This document shows positions 35,574 through 43,809 of a stretch of DNA of 64,000 nucleotides, in pieces. The notes beneath the pieces are model-generated. The model did no database searches. It saw only the letters and a list, made by a program, of their open reading frames with translations, and was not told the origin of the DNA. The stretch is taken from the NCBI GenBank assembly GCA_016872725.1, contig VGZC01000009.1, forward strand, positions 59,587-123,586, written 5' to 3'. A program made the position numbers and the translations under genes. How positions within the stretch are numbered: the stretch's first letter is position 1; each line of letters begins with the position of its first letter. This stretch comes from Planctomycetota bacterium (GTDB taxonomy: Bacteria; Planctomycetota; Planctomycetia; Pirellulales; Pirellulaceae).

Positions 35574-35807
35574 CTAGTCCATCTGCTTGTGGGGCTTGGC
35601 GAGCGAAGCGACGTCCTCTTGTTGCAGTTGCGATGCGCGCCGGTTCTCGCGCTGGATCGCGTCGTAGACCTCGCGCCGATGCACGGGAATATCCTGGGGG
35701 GCCTGGATGCCCAGACGAACCTTGTCGCCTCGAATGTCGACGATCGTCACGACGACGTCATCGCCGATCATGATGCTCTCATCGCGGTGTCTGGACAGCA
35801 CGAGCAT
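35574..35807 (-). CDS. csrA: Carbon storage regulator CsrA
   Basis: 77 aa, cytoplasmic RNA-binding dimer. It begins MLVLSRHRDESIMIGDDV and has the conserved VRLGIQAP and IPVHRREVYDAI strands of CsrA; the last 15 residues (SQLQQEDVASLAK) are a short helical extension. CsrA binds GGA motifs in mRNA leaders and, with FliW, sets flagellin translation. GAAGGGAG lies 7 nt before the ATG. The neighbours are fliW upstream and flagellin downstream, the arrangement of the FliW-CsrA-flagellin feedback switch. Confidence 0.96.
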   Translation of the reverse strand: MLVLSRHRDESIMIGDDVVVTIVDIRGDKVRLGIQAPQDIPVHRREVYDAIQRENRRASQLQQEDVASLAKPHKQMD

Positions 35808-36171
35808 CGGTGGCTCCCTTCGTACGGCTATGCCGTCCGGCGCATTCGGCGCCAAGCGGCTGTGTGAATCTCGTGGAAACCGGGCCGAGCCGAGGACGGT
35901 TGTCGGCGCGAACCGCCGGTTCACGTCCGGACCCGGGTCCGGGCTCCCGCGGCGACGGTTTCCCCGCGCCGGCATTGCAACTTATCGGTAGCGCGTAGTT
36001 TGCATATCACTGGACGCATCGCTTTTTGCGTTGTTCGGGCCGCAACGCTTGTAGGATGCGGGGCTCGCACGCCGTGCTTTCCGCGAGCGACCGGCTCGAG
36101 CGAGCTCGCCGCGACGACTCGCGGAGGCGGGCTCGTATCCCGCACGCCGCGGCGGGCCTCGGACCTGTCGC
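35808..36171. other. 364-bp gap between fliW and csrA
   Basis: No gene I can support. It contains the perfect 16-bp palindrome CCGGACCCGGGTCCGG at 35927-35942, which lies about 120 bp before csrA. I see no convincing promoter hexamers. Confidence 0.5.
35927..35942. repeat. Perfect 16-bp palindrome upstream of csrA
   Basis: CCGGACCCGGGTCCGG reads the same on both strands. It could be a hairpin in the csrA leader or fliW trailer, or a protein-binding site; GC-rich palindromes also arise by chance in this composition. Confidence 0.6.
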
Positions 36172-36615
36172 CTAGGCCGCCCGGCGAAGGGGCGCGGCGG
36201 GCAGGTCCGCGATGGCGGCGCGCATCGGCTGGTCGTCGGACGTGACAACCTGGCATCCGACGGCGCGGCGAGGATCGAGCAGGATCGGCGCCTTCAGATT
36301 GAGGCAGAGAGATCCGTTCTGGGCCGAGACCAGGGCCAGCACATGGAGGGGCGCGTCGGATCGCTGGCCGAGCGGAGCCAATTGGGATCCCGTAGCGCAC
36401 ACCCGGTATCCGTCGACAAACGCCGACGGATTGACGGCGGCGAACGCAAGTTGCGGATCGCTGAGCGACTGCAGCCATACGACCTGGCTGTCCCGCGAAT
36501 CGGTGAGCAGAACGAAATGCCGTGCCGACGGGTAACCGACGAGACCGTTCGGAAAGACGAAGATATCGTCGGCCACGACGTCAACCAAGCCAAAACGGGT
36601 TGTTCGGATCCGCAT
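36172..36615 (-). CDS. fliW: Flagellar assembly factor FliW
   Basis: 147 aa. It starts MRIRTTRFG and has the FliW strands VFPNGLVGYP, FVLL, VWLQSLSDPQLAFAAVNP and LCLNLKAPILLDPRRAVGCQVV. FliW binds CsrA, and free flagellin displaces it, so CsrA is released to repress flagellin translation. ATG 36615 has AAGAGGAG 6 nt upstream; a longer frame 5' has no such site. It follows flgL by 227 bp, in which I see nothing convincing, and precedes csrA by 364 bp. Confidence 0.94.
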   Translation of the reverse strand: MRIRTTRFGLVDVVADDIFVFPNGLVGYPSARHFVLLTDSRDSQVVWLQSLSDPQLAFAAVNPSAFVDGYRVCATGSQLAPLGQRSDAPLHVLALVSAQNGSLCLNLKAPILLDPRRAVGCQVVTSDDQPMRAAIADLPAAPLRRAA

Positions 36616-36842
36616 GATCGACTCCTCTTGGCCGAACGCCCTTTCCATGTCCGATCCGCGCCGGATCGTCGACGGCGGGCGCCGGTATTCCCTATCGTCT
36701 TGGTTCGGCCGTCCGTTGCCCGCAAGATCAGAGAATCCCTTACATTCGAAAATCGTCGTGGACGCGACCGATCGGAATCGGGATCGACGGCCGGCGATCG
36801 ATCGGCGTACGGTCTCCTTCGCGTCGCGCGTCGATTCTTCGA

Positions 36843-39800
36843 CTAGATGAAATCGAGCAGCGACATTTGGAATACCCTCGCGATCAACTGGAGGGCGGCC
36901 TGGAACGCGGCTTGTTTCTGGGTCAATTCCGAGATCGTGGCGACCGCGTCGGCATCGACTTCGTTCGACAGCAATTCGCGCGTCTGCACCATCTCGTCCT
37001 CCATGCGGACCTTGACCGCGTCCAGGAATCGGCCTCGCGCCCCCATTTCCGAGCGGGCGTAGCTGAGCCGGTCGAGGTCGTCCAGGAGCAGTCCGACGGT
37101 CCGCTCGACCTGCGCCGAATCGGACGACTCGAGGGCGTCGGCGAGTTTGATCAGCGTGTTGAAGACGCCTTCCACTTCGTACGTATGGACATCGGCGCCC
37201 TGCAAGGACGCGGCGACTCCGCCCTCGGTCGTGGCGTTCGGCCCGGTTCCCCCGAGGAGGCCCGTTCCGTCGTTGGCGGGATCGGTCGACATGTCGAGGT
37301 CGACGGCGAATTCGGTCGAGGCGGAAAACGCGGCCACGACGCCGTTCGCCGTCGTGGCCGCCGAATCGATGTCGACGGTCAGGACGCGATTGAGCGCGTC
37401 GTAGGCATAGACGGCCGTATCACCCGATACGGCGCCGGAATCGGTGAACTGAACGACGATCCCGTTGCCCGACGATCCGGGCGGCAGAACGGTGAAGACG
37501 AGTCCCGTATCGGCATCGTTGGGCGCGGGAAAGGTCTTGATGGCCCGAGCGTTTTGGGCCTCGACGGCCGATTCGGACAGCGCGCCGCCTCGGGGCACAA
37601 GTCCAAGATCCCACGCGGCGCCGCCAAGCCCTTTCCGTACGGCGAGTTCCTCGACGCCCTCGTCCGCCTCGTCGACCAGTTCGATGCCGTTGCCGAACTC
37701 GGCAAGCCGGGCCGTCACGCGCGCGGCGTCCTGATTCGACGCATGGTCATTGATCCGCGCGAGCACGTCGCCGATCGTCGCGGCGTCGGAGAGATCGACA
37801 TCGAGTTCCGTTCCGTCGTTCCGCACGATCGTGAACGCCGTGCCGGCGACGAGGTTCACGCCAAGCCCGTGGTTCAGATCGGAAAGGAGCGTCGCCTCGG
37901 TCAGCGTCCGAATGCCCAATTGCGCCGCGGTTTCGCCGCCGTTCTCGCCGATCGCGAACTCGGCGCCCGACAACGCGGACCGAACGTCGATTCCGTCGGC
38001 CGCGTCATTGATGGTCGCGACGACGTTGGCGCCGGAGCCGTTGATGGCATTCAAGAGGTCTTCGATGGTCTCCGCGGCGGAAACGTCGATCGAATAGGTT
38101 GTTCCGCCGTTCACGATCTGAAAACCGGACGCCTGGTCGAACTCGATTCCGGCGCCTCCGTCGAGTTCAACGGCCGCGTCGGCGTCGACAATCCCTTCCC
38201 CTTCGGACGCCGCGACCGCCGTGTCCTTCTCGTCGACCCACGCGCGCACGAGCGCCGCGACGTCCGGCGCCGCCTCGATCGCCGCGACGACCTGGTTCGC
38301 CGTCGATCCGGAGCCCGAGACGCGGACGAATACCGTGCCCGCGTCGCCGCCGCTGTTTCCCGTGTTGCCCGCGACGGCGCCCACGTCGGCCGCCGAGATC
38401 AAGGCGGTCGGAACGTAGCCTCCGTCCGATGCGACCGAATCGTCGTATGCCGCCGTGAACGGCGAAAGCGCGTCCAAACGCTGGATGACCGTTTGCACTT
38501 GGGTCTGGCCGAGCGCGTCGATGCCGATGGTGAGCAAGCCGTTGTCCGCGTCGTAGGCGATGGTCGCGTCGTTGCCGATCGCGCCGGCGTCGACGATTTC
38601 GATGCGGGTCTGATTGAGATCCGCGCCGGCGGTCTTCGCGGTGAGGACGAGATTGTTGTTGAATCCGCTGAACGTCAGCGCCGCCCGAGCCGCCACGGCC
38701 GTCGCCGAATATTCGGCGTATTCGGCGCCGGGGTCGATTCCGGACGCGGCCTGGGTGAGCGAATCGTCGACGAGCTGAACGCTCAGGCCGTTTTGTTCGG
38801 CGCCCCGCTCCACGGCCTCGATGACGACGTCGTTGTTCCATCCGTCCGACCGCAGGATGCCCGAGGCGCGCGCGCCGAGCAGTTCATCCAGACGCGTGTT
38901 CAGCGACAAGCGCGGGTTGAGATCCGAGCCCACGATCGGCTGGACGCCGGTCCCCGCGCTATTCGCGATTCCCAGCTCGCGAGCCGTCGAACCACCCGTT
39001 TCGTCGCGGATGGCCAAGTTCCCACCGAGTGCGTCGTCCAGATCGATCGAAAGTCCCGTGCGGGTGACGCGCGCGATCAGCCGCCGGCCCTCCGGAGGAC
39101 TTGATTCGATCAATCGGACGACGTCGCCGAGCGTCACGGCCGATCGAATGTCGACGGTGACCGACGAAGTTCCGTCGGAGACGATCAGATTCCCCGTTGA
39201 GGCCCCGGCTCCGCCATTCAGATCGGCGAGCCGCGTGTCTTCGGTGACGATCGGATTCAGGTCAGCCGTCCCTCGGACCTCGCCCGAATAGACGCCGAAT
39301 ACCGAGTCGGCCGGAAGCCCCGCGTCTTGAAGCAAGTCGAGATCGACGAGCGAGGCGAGCGTCTTTTCGTTGCCTTGATACACGACATGCCGACCGGCGA
39401 CATCGAACGGCTGCGCGCCGGCACGGGATCCGGCGAAGAGGTACCGCCCGCGGAACTCGTGGTTTCCGACACGCATCAACTGATCGACGGACTGGCGGAT
39501 CTGCCGCACGGCCGCCTCACGCTCCGACGCGGAGGACGTGCTGTTGTTCACGGACACCGCGAGACCTCGGATGTCGATCAGCGTCGACGCGACTTGCGCG
39601 AGCGCCGCGTCCGACGCCGATAGGTAGCTCGACGTCGCCGTGAGGTTGGCGGCGGCCTGCTCGCGCTGTTCCAGCATCATCTGCATGCGGACCGCCCTGG
39701 AGGCCGCCGGGCTGTCCTCGCTCGGCTTGGAAAGCCGCATCCCGGTCGCCAACCGGTTCTGGACCCGCAGGATGTCGAGCTGATGTTGCTGCAATTGGTA

Positions 39801-39863
39801 CATCAGCCGCGAGCGGACCAACAGATCGCTCGATCGGTTCGACGGTACTGGAACCACGGCCAT
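36843..39863 (-). CDS. flgL: Hook-filament junction protein FlgL (HAP3), greatly enlarged
   Basis: 1006 aa against about 300 in enteric bacteria. The N-terminus (residues 10-160) has the FlgL/flagellin-like helices LQQHQLDILRVQNRLATGMRL and ASDAALAQVASTLIDIRGLA; the C-terminus ends in matching helices (DALESSDSAQVERTVGLLLD to AAFQAALQLIARVFQMSLLDF). The 600-plus residues between hold several hook 'IN'-type repeats (each with xIxDxxD-type strands and INxxG) and about three copies of a second beta-rich unit also found in flagellin. AAGGAG lies 12 nt before the ATG. The role is the junction between hook and filament. The enlargement matches that of FliD. Confidence 0.9.
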   Translation of the reverse strand: MAVVPVPSNRSSDLLVRSRLMYQLQQHQLDILRVQNRLATGMRLSKPSEDSPAASRAVRMQMMLEQREQAAANLTATSSYLSASDAALAQVASTLIDIRGLAVSVNNSTSSASEREAAVRQIRQSVDQLMRVGNHEFRGRYLFAGSRAGAQPFDVAGRHVVYQGNEKTLASLVDLDLLQDAGLPADSVFGVYSGEVRGTADLNPIVTEDTRLADLNGGAGASTGNLIVSDGTSSVTVDIRSAVTLGDVVRLIESSPPEGRRLIARVTRTGLSIDLDDALGGNLAIRDETGGSTARELGIANSAGTGVQPIVGSDLNPRLSLNTRLDELLGARASGILRSDGWNNDVVIEAVERGAEQNGLSVQLVDDSLTQAASGIDPGAEYAEYSATAVAARAALTFSGFNNNLVLTAKTAGADLNQTRIEIVDAGAIGNDATIAYDADNGLLTIGIDALGQTQVQTVIQRLDALSPFTAAYDDSVASDGGYVPTALISAADVGAVAGNTGNSGGDAGTVFVRVSGSGSTANQVVAAIEAAPDVAALVRAWVDEKDTAVAASEGEGIVDADAAVELDGGAGIEFDQASGFQIVNGGTTYSIDVSAAETIEDLLNAINGSGANVVATINDAADGIDVRSALSGAEFAIGENGGETAAQLGIRTLTEATLLSDLNHGLGVNLVAGTAFTIVRNDGTELDVDLSDAATIGDVLARINDHASNQDAARVTARLAEFGNGIELVDEADEGVEELAVRKGLGGAAWDLGLVPRGGALSESAVEAQNARAIKTFPAPNDADTGLVFTVLPPGSSGNGIVVQFTDSGAVSGDTAVYAYDALNRVLTVDIDSAATTANGVVAAFSASTEFAVDLDMSTDPANDGTGLLGGTGPNATTEGGVAASLQGADVHTYEVEGVFNTLIKLADALESSDSAQVERTVGLLLDDLDRLSYARSEMGARGRFLDAVKVRMEDEMVQTRELLSNEVDADAVATISELTQKQAAFQAALQLIARVFQMSLLDFI

Positions 39864-39914
39864 CGCCGGTCACGTCTCCTTGCGCCGCTCCGGCGGCGCA
39901 TTCCGCCGCGGCGT

Positions 39915-41612
39915 CTACAGCTTGACCAGCGTTTCAAGGATTTCGCTGACCGCCGCGATGAACTTCGCCGACATCTGGTAGATCCGCTGCTGGCTGATCA
40001 TCCGGACCGCCTCCTCGTCGATGCTGACCCCGCTGACCGCCATCTGCTGTCCTTCGAGCGTCTTCTGGAAGACGCGGAAGCCTTCGGCCACCGACGTCGC
40101 GATGGCCGACTCCTGCGTGATCCCAATGACCAACTCGCGATATACATCGGAGAGGCTCGCTCCGTCATAGGCGTCGAGCGGCGTGTCGAGCAGGCCGGCC
40201 AGGGCCTCGCCGTTCTCCGCGTCCTCGCCGATCCCGCCCAGACTCATGGCGAATCGGGACGGATCGTCGCGCATGGTCGAGTTCAACGCGAAATCGGTCG
40301 CCGTCGTGCCGCTGAAGAACGTGTTGAGGCCAAACGCGGCGAGCGTGCCGCTCGTGTCGTTCGCGAATGAAAAGACCGTGTTCGCCGCCGTCGCCGCGAT
40401 CCGGAGGCGGCCGTCCGCCGTCACGGCCGCCTCGAGCCCGTCGATTTCGTCCAAGCGAGCCGCCAGGTCGCCCATCGTCGTGTCATCCTCAAGACCGTTC
40501 AAGGCGATCGCGATATCGGTCGTCTTCGTCAGACCGGTTCTTTCGTTCCGTACCAGGACCTGGAACGTCCCGCTCGTCGGCGCGTAGGCCAAACCGGCTT
40601 CGTCCAACGCGACGTCGGAATCGGTCGCGGCGAAGTCGCCGGTCAATTCGGTGAATCCCACCAACCCCTGCCCCTTCGAGTGGACCTTGTTGAATTCAAA
40701 CGCGAGCGTCCGGGTGAACGCGTCGAGCGAATCGAGGAAGCCGCCGAGGATCTCGTCGCGGGCCGACACGAGACCGGCCACCTCGCCCGACGTCGATACG
40801 ATCGCCGAGTCGGTCTCTTCGAGCTTGATCGTCGCGATCGACAGGCCCCGGTCATAGTCGAGGTCAGCCTTGACTTCGCGATAGGCGCCGTCGAATACGA
40901 GGTAATCGCCTCCCGCGAAAACGGTGACCGCGCCCGATTCCTGTTCGAGCACTTTGATGTCCGTGAGTTTGGCGAGGCTTCCCAGCATCGATTGACGCCG
41001 GTCCCGAAGGCCGACCGCGTCGCTCCGCGACGTACCCGATCCCTCGCTCGCGACAATGTGCACATTCAGATCGGCGATGTCCTTCAGATAGCCGTTGATC
41101 TCGTCGGCGATTCCCATCACACGGTCGTTCAGATCGGACCGCATGTCGCGGGTCCGCGCGTCGAGCCGATTGACCATCCGGGTCAGCGCGTCGCCTTCGA
41201 GCAGGACGAGATTCCGCGCCGAACGGCTTTCGGGTTGATTCAGCGCGTCCTGGATCGCGTTGAAAAAACTCGTCAACGCCGTACTCACGTCGCTCTCGCC
41301 CAGTTCGCCGATCAGCCCTTCCAGTTGCTCATATACGTGCTCGCGCGTCTCGGTGCTCGATAAGTCGCTGCGCGCGCCGCGCAGCCGCTCTTCCAGGAAC
41401 TTGTCCACCTGCTGCTCAATCCGATCGACCTGGACTCCAAGCCCGATCAGCAGTTGGCCGCGACGCTGCGACGGCGCCGGGATCTGTACCAGCTCCTGCC
41501 GCATGTACCCGGGCGTGTTCGCGTTCGCGATGTTGTTCGCCGTCACTTGCAGCCCAAGCTGGGCGACAAGCATCGAGTTCTTCGCGAGCTGGAGCGAGGT
41601 AAAGAGGGACAT
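39915..41612 (-). CDS. flgK: Hook-filament junction protein FlgK (HAP1)
   Basis: 565 aa. The N-terminus has LGLQVTANNIANANTPGYMRQ, the FlgK form of the rod/hook signature, then helices with DKFLEERLR and TSFFNAIQDALNQPES. The C-terminus (SVAEGFRVFQKTLEGQQMAVSGVSIDEEAVRMISQQRIYQMSAK) is the D0 domain conserved in FlgK. The length is in the normal range, unlike FlgL. It is exported with FlgN as chaperone. It overlaps nothing and is 39 bp after flgN and 51 bp before flgL. Confidence 0.95.
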   Translation of the reverse strand: MSLFTSLQLAKNSMLVAQLGLQVTANNIANANTPGYMRQELVQIPAPSQRRGQLLIGLGVQVDRIEQQVDKFLEERLRGARSDLSSTETREHVYEQLEGLIGELGESDVSTALTSFFNAIQDALNQPESRSARNLVLLEGDALTRMVNRLDARTRDMRSDLNDRVMGIADEINGYLKDIADLNVHIVASEGSGTSRSDAVGLRDRRQSMLGSLAKLTDIKVLEQESGAVTVFAGGDYLVFDGAYREVKADLDYDRGLSIATIKLEETDSAIVSTSGEVAGLVSARDEILGGFLDSLDAFTRTLAFEFNKVHSKGQGLVGFTELTGDFAATDSDVALDEAGLAYAPTSGTFQVLVRNERTGLTKTTDIAIALNGLEDDTTMGDLAARLDEIDGLEAAVTADGRLRIAATAANTVFSFANDTSGTLAAFGLNTFFSGTTATDFALNSTMRDDPSRFAMSLGGIGEDAENGEALAGLLDTPLDAYDGASLSDVYRELVIGITQESAIATSVAEGFRVFQKTLEGQQMAVSGVSIDEEAVRMISQQRIYQMSAKFIAAVSEILETLVKL

Positions 41613-41651
41613 CGGCGCGGCCCGGCGGTGACCGCACTCCCTCGCGCCGGC

Positions 41652-42161
41652 CTAGGCTTCCCGGTCCACCAGAACGCCGCACGAGGAAGAACGGGTACGG
41701 TCCATTCCATATGTCGGCTTCGAACGTCCGCCCGTCGCAATAATCTCGATCAGTTGTGACAGATGGAGGAGCGATCGTTGGGCCAGGACCCAATTCGTGA
41801 GCGTTGCGTACTGCACGAGCGACGTGCGCCGCTTCGCCGCCTTGACCCGTTCCCGCGTCCCGCCCGAACCGCCCGCACCTCCCGGATCCACCGCGTCCGC
41901 CAGCTCCTCCAGGCTGTCGACCGCAACGCCGCGTTCCGTCGCCGATTCGATGAGTGCCCGGCGCTGGTCCTGGATCCGTTCGAGACGGAGGCACAGTTCC
42001 TCCTCGCGAGGCTGGAGGCGGGACATCCCCTCGACATCGTGAGCGGCCATGCAGTCGCGCTTGGCGCGCAACACGTCAAGCAGTTCGTCCTGCGCCGACG
42101 CGAGTTCGGTGAGTAGGTTGCCGAGCGAGTCTTCCCAATCGGCGGCGGAACGTGCATCCAT
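41652..42161 (-). CDS. flgN: FlgN-like flagellar export chaperone
   Basis: 169 aa, mostly helical. The pattern LLTELASAQDELLDVLRAKRDCMAAHDVEGM and REEELCLRLERIQDQR is that of FlgN, which binds the C-terminal D0 of FlgK and FlgL in the cytoplasm. A Gly-rich turn near residue 95 separates the two helical halves. Position just upstream of flgK supports the call; the C-terminal 40 residues are not conserved in my reading. FlgN families are weakly conserved, so similarity alone is modest. Confidence 0.78.
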   Translation of the reverse strand: MDARSAADWEDSLGNLLTELASAQDELLDVLRAKRDCMAAHDVEGMSRLQPREEELCLRLERIQDQRRALIESATERGVAVDSLEELADAVDPGGAGGSGGTRERVKAAKRRTSLVQYATLTNWVLAQRSLLHLSQLIEIIATGGRSKPTYGMDRTRSSSCGVLVDREA

Positions 42162-42240
42162 AGGTGAATCTCATCGGAACGGATCGGACTGGAAGTCGGT
42201 GACGGAGACGAAGTTCACACGTGCGGACGCGGCCGGCGCG

Positions 42241-42621
42241 TCAGGTTCGGGGGAGCGAATAGAGGTCGAACATCGGATCGGAGAACGCGCCGGCGGACGC
42301 GTGGGCCATGCGTTCGGCGAGCATCTGATCGAGTTGTCCCTGAAAAACGTCCTCGGCGCGTCCACCGTGGAAATAGGCGGGTTTCCCGACCGAGCTGCGC
42401 AGGGCGCCGAGCATTTGACCGAAGAGCGTCTGCCCCACGAAATCGTCGAACGCCTTCCGAACGGCACCATCCGCGCCGGCCCGTTCTTGGCCCGGCGCCT
42501 CGTTCGACCGGTCGACGGCCGGCGGAAGCCGAGGCGCGGCGCGGGGGAAAAGCGACCCTCCCACCGCGTCGGCGGGAAACGTGGACGAGGTCGGCCGGAG
42601 CGTCGGTTGCATGAATGGCAT
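42241..42621 (-). CDS. Rod-binding protein (FlgJ N-terminal domain type)
   Basis: 126 aa. The conserved part is FVGQTLFGQMLGALRSSVG and FQGQLDQMLAERMAHASAGAF (residues 62-118), the rod-binding domain of FlgJ. There is no peptidoglycan hydrolase domain, so another enzyme must open the wall for the rod, as in several phyla that lack the fused FlgJ. The first 55 residues are Pro/Ala/Arg-rich. The ATG at 42621 has no strong ribosome-binding site; translation may be helped by the gene upstream (flgI, 48 bp away). Confidence 0.85.
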   Translation of the reverse strand: MPFMQPTLRPTSSTFPADAVGGSLFPRAAPRLPPAVDRSNEAPGQERAGADGAVRKAFDDFVGQTLFGQMLGALRSSVGKPAYFHGGRAEDVFQGQLDQMLAERMAHASAGAFSDPMFDLYSLPRT

Positions 42622-42669
42622 GGGTAACTCGCGATACGAAGAGCCAACGGGAACGTGCCTATTCGACGT

Positions 42670-43788
42670 TTATTCAATGATCAGTTCACCGAGCAGCGCG
42701 CCTTCCCGGTCGAGCGATTTGATGATCTCGATGATGTCGGCCGTTTCGACCTTGAGGGCATTGAGCGCGCTGACGAGCGATCGGAGCGAGTAGGTGGGAT
42801 CGGCCGCTCCGGTCGACCGTTCGAGGGCCGTGAACGCCGCGATGCGCTGGCCGCCCGCTTCGACCGTCAGGTTCTTGTGGGCGATGGCGACGGGCCGAAT
42901 GGTCACCTCCTCGCCCACAACGATCACTTGGGCGCGTTCGGAAACCACGACCCGGGTTCCCGGAACCTCCCGCATTTCGATCGGGAGCGCGAGAAGCCTG
43001 GCGAGGAAATCGACCGGATTGACGAGGTCCTCCTCGGGAATGCGGACCATGACCGACTTGGCGTCGAGGGCAACCGCGATCTGGCTGGCGGCGTCGGACC
43101 GGTCGGGGTCGGCGAACGAGAGCTGCGGACGGTACTGATTGACGGCGTACTGGACCATCTGAGCCATCTTGAAGCCGGCGTGGTTCTCCTTGAGCACGAG
43201 CGTGATGAATCCCCCTTGCTGGAACGCGAATCGGAAATCGGTCTGCAATTGGCAGCCTAGATGGACCTTCGCGACGGTTGGAACGGCGGGATCGTCGAGC
43301 GTAATCGGTCCGTGCGCGAGGGCGTAGGTCGTTCGGTCGCCCGGAAAGGGGCCGAGCAACGGGGTCACGAGCAATGTTCCGCCGGCGAGGCTCTTCGCGC
43401 TGATGGCGCTGACCGAGGCGTTGAGCCGTCCGCCTTGCCTCCCGCCCGTCCCCGGCACCTTGACCGTGATGAACACGAGGGCGACGTTTTTCGCGTTCTT
43501 GAGTTCCGACAGGTCGAAGTCGCCACCCGCCGAGTGCGGCACCGCGTTGCCCATCAGCATCATGGTCTGCGCGAGCGCGCGGGTCGCCGGCTTGTCGCCG
43601 TCGCCGGTCCCTTTGAGTCCGACGACGAGCCCGAAACCGTGCAGAATGGTCTCTTCTTGTCCCTTGACATAACAGACATCGCCGAGCCGAACCTGCGCCG
43701 AAGCGGAGCCGAACGAAAGGATCGCGACGCCCAGGGCGAATCGGCTTGACGCCGCCAGGAAACCGTCCCGCGTGGAACACACCTTCAT
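42670..43788 (-). CDS. flgI: Flagellar P-ring protein FlgI
   Basis: 372 aa with a signal peptide (about residues 1-31, ending ASAQ). VRLGDVCYVKGQEETILHGFGLVVGL is the FlgI N-terminal block; later blocks include RLNASVSAISAKSLAGGTLLVTPL and the C-terminal LVSALNALKVETADIIEIIKSL. It forms the periplasmic bushing for the rod. GAGGAG lies 8 nt before the ATG. Order flgA-flgH-flgI fits the L- and P-ring assembly group. Confidence 0.95.
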   Translation of the reverse strand: MKVCSTRDGFLAASSRFALGVAILSFGSASAQVRLGDVCYVKGQEETILHGFGLVVGLKGTGDGDKPATRALAQTMMLMGNAVPHSAGGDFDLSELKNAKNVALVFITVKVPGTGGRQGGRLNASVSAISAKSLAGGTLLVTPLLGPFPGDRTTYALAHGPITLDDPAVPTVAKVHLGCQLQTDFRFAFQQGGFITLVLKENHAGFKMAQMVQYAVNQYRPQLSFADPDRSDAASQIAVALDAKSVMVRIPEEDLVNPVDFLARLLALPIEMREVPGTRVVVSERAQVIVVGEEVTIRPVAIAHKNLTVEAGGQRIAAFTALERSTGAADPTYSLRSLVSALNALKVETADIIEIIKSLDREGALLGELIIE

Positions 43789-43809
43789 GGAACCGGCTCC
43801 TCGTCGCGC

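Noticed and set aside
36867..39104. Long plus-strand frame (745 codons) opposite flgL
   Set aside because: FlgL has the terminal helices and repeats; the plus frame is Arg/Asp-rich shadow.
42241..42677. Longer minus-strand frame in another register over the flgJ-like gene
   Set aside because: Only the 126-aa frame has the rod-binding motif and fits between flgI and flgN.
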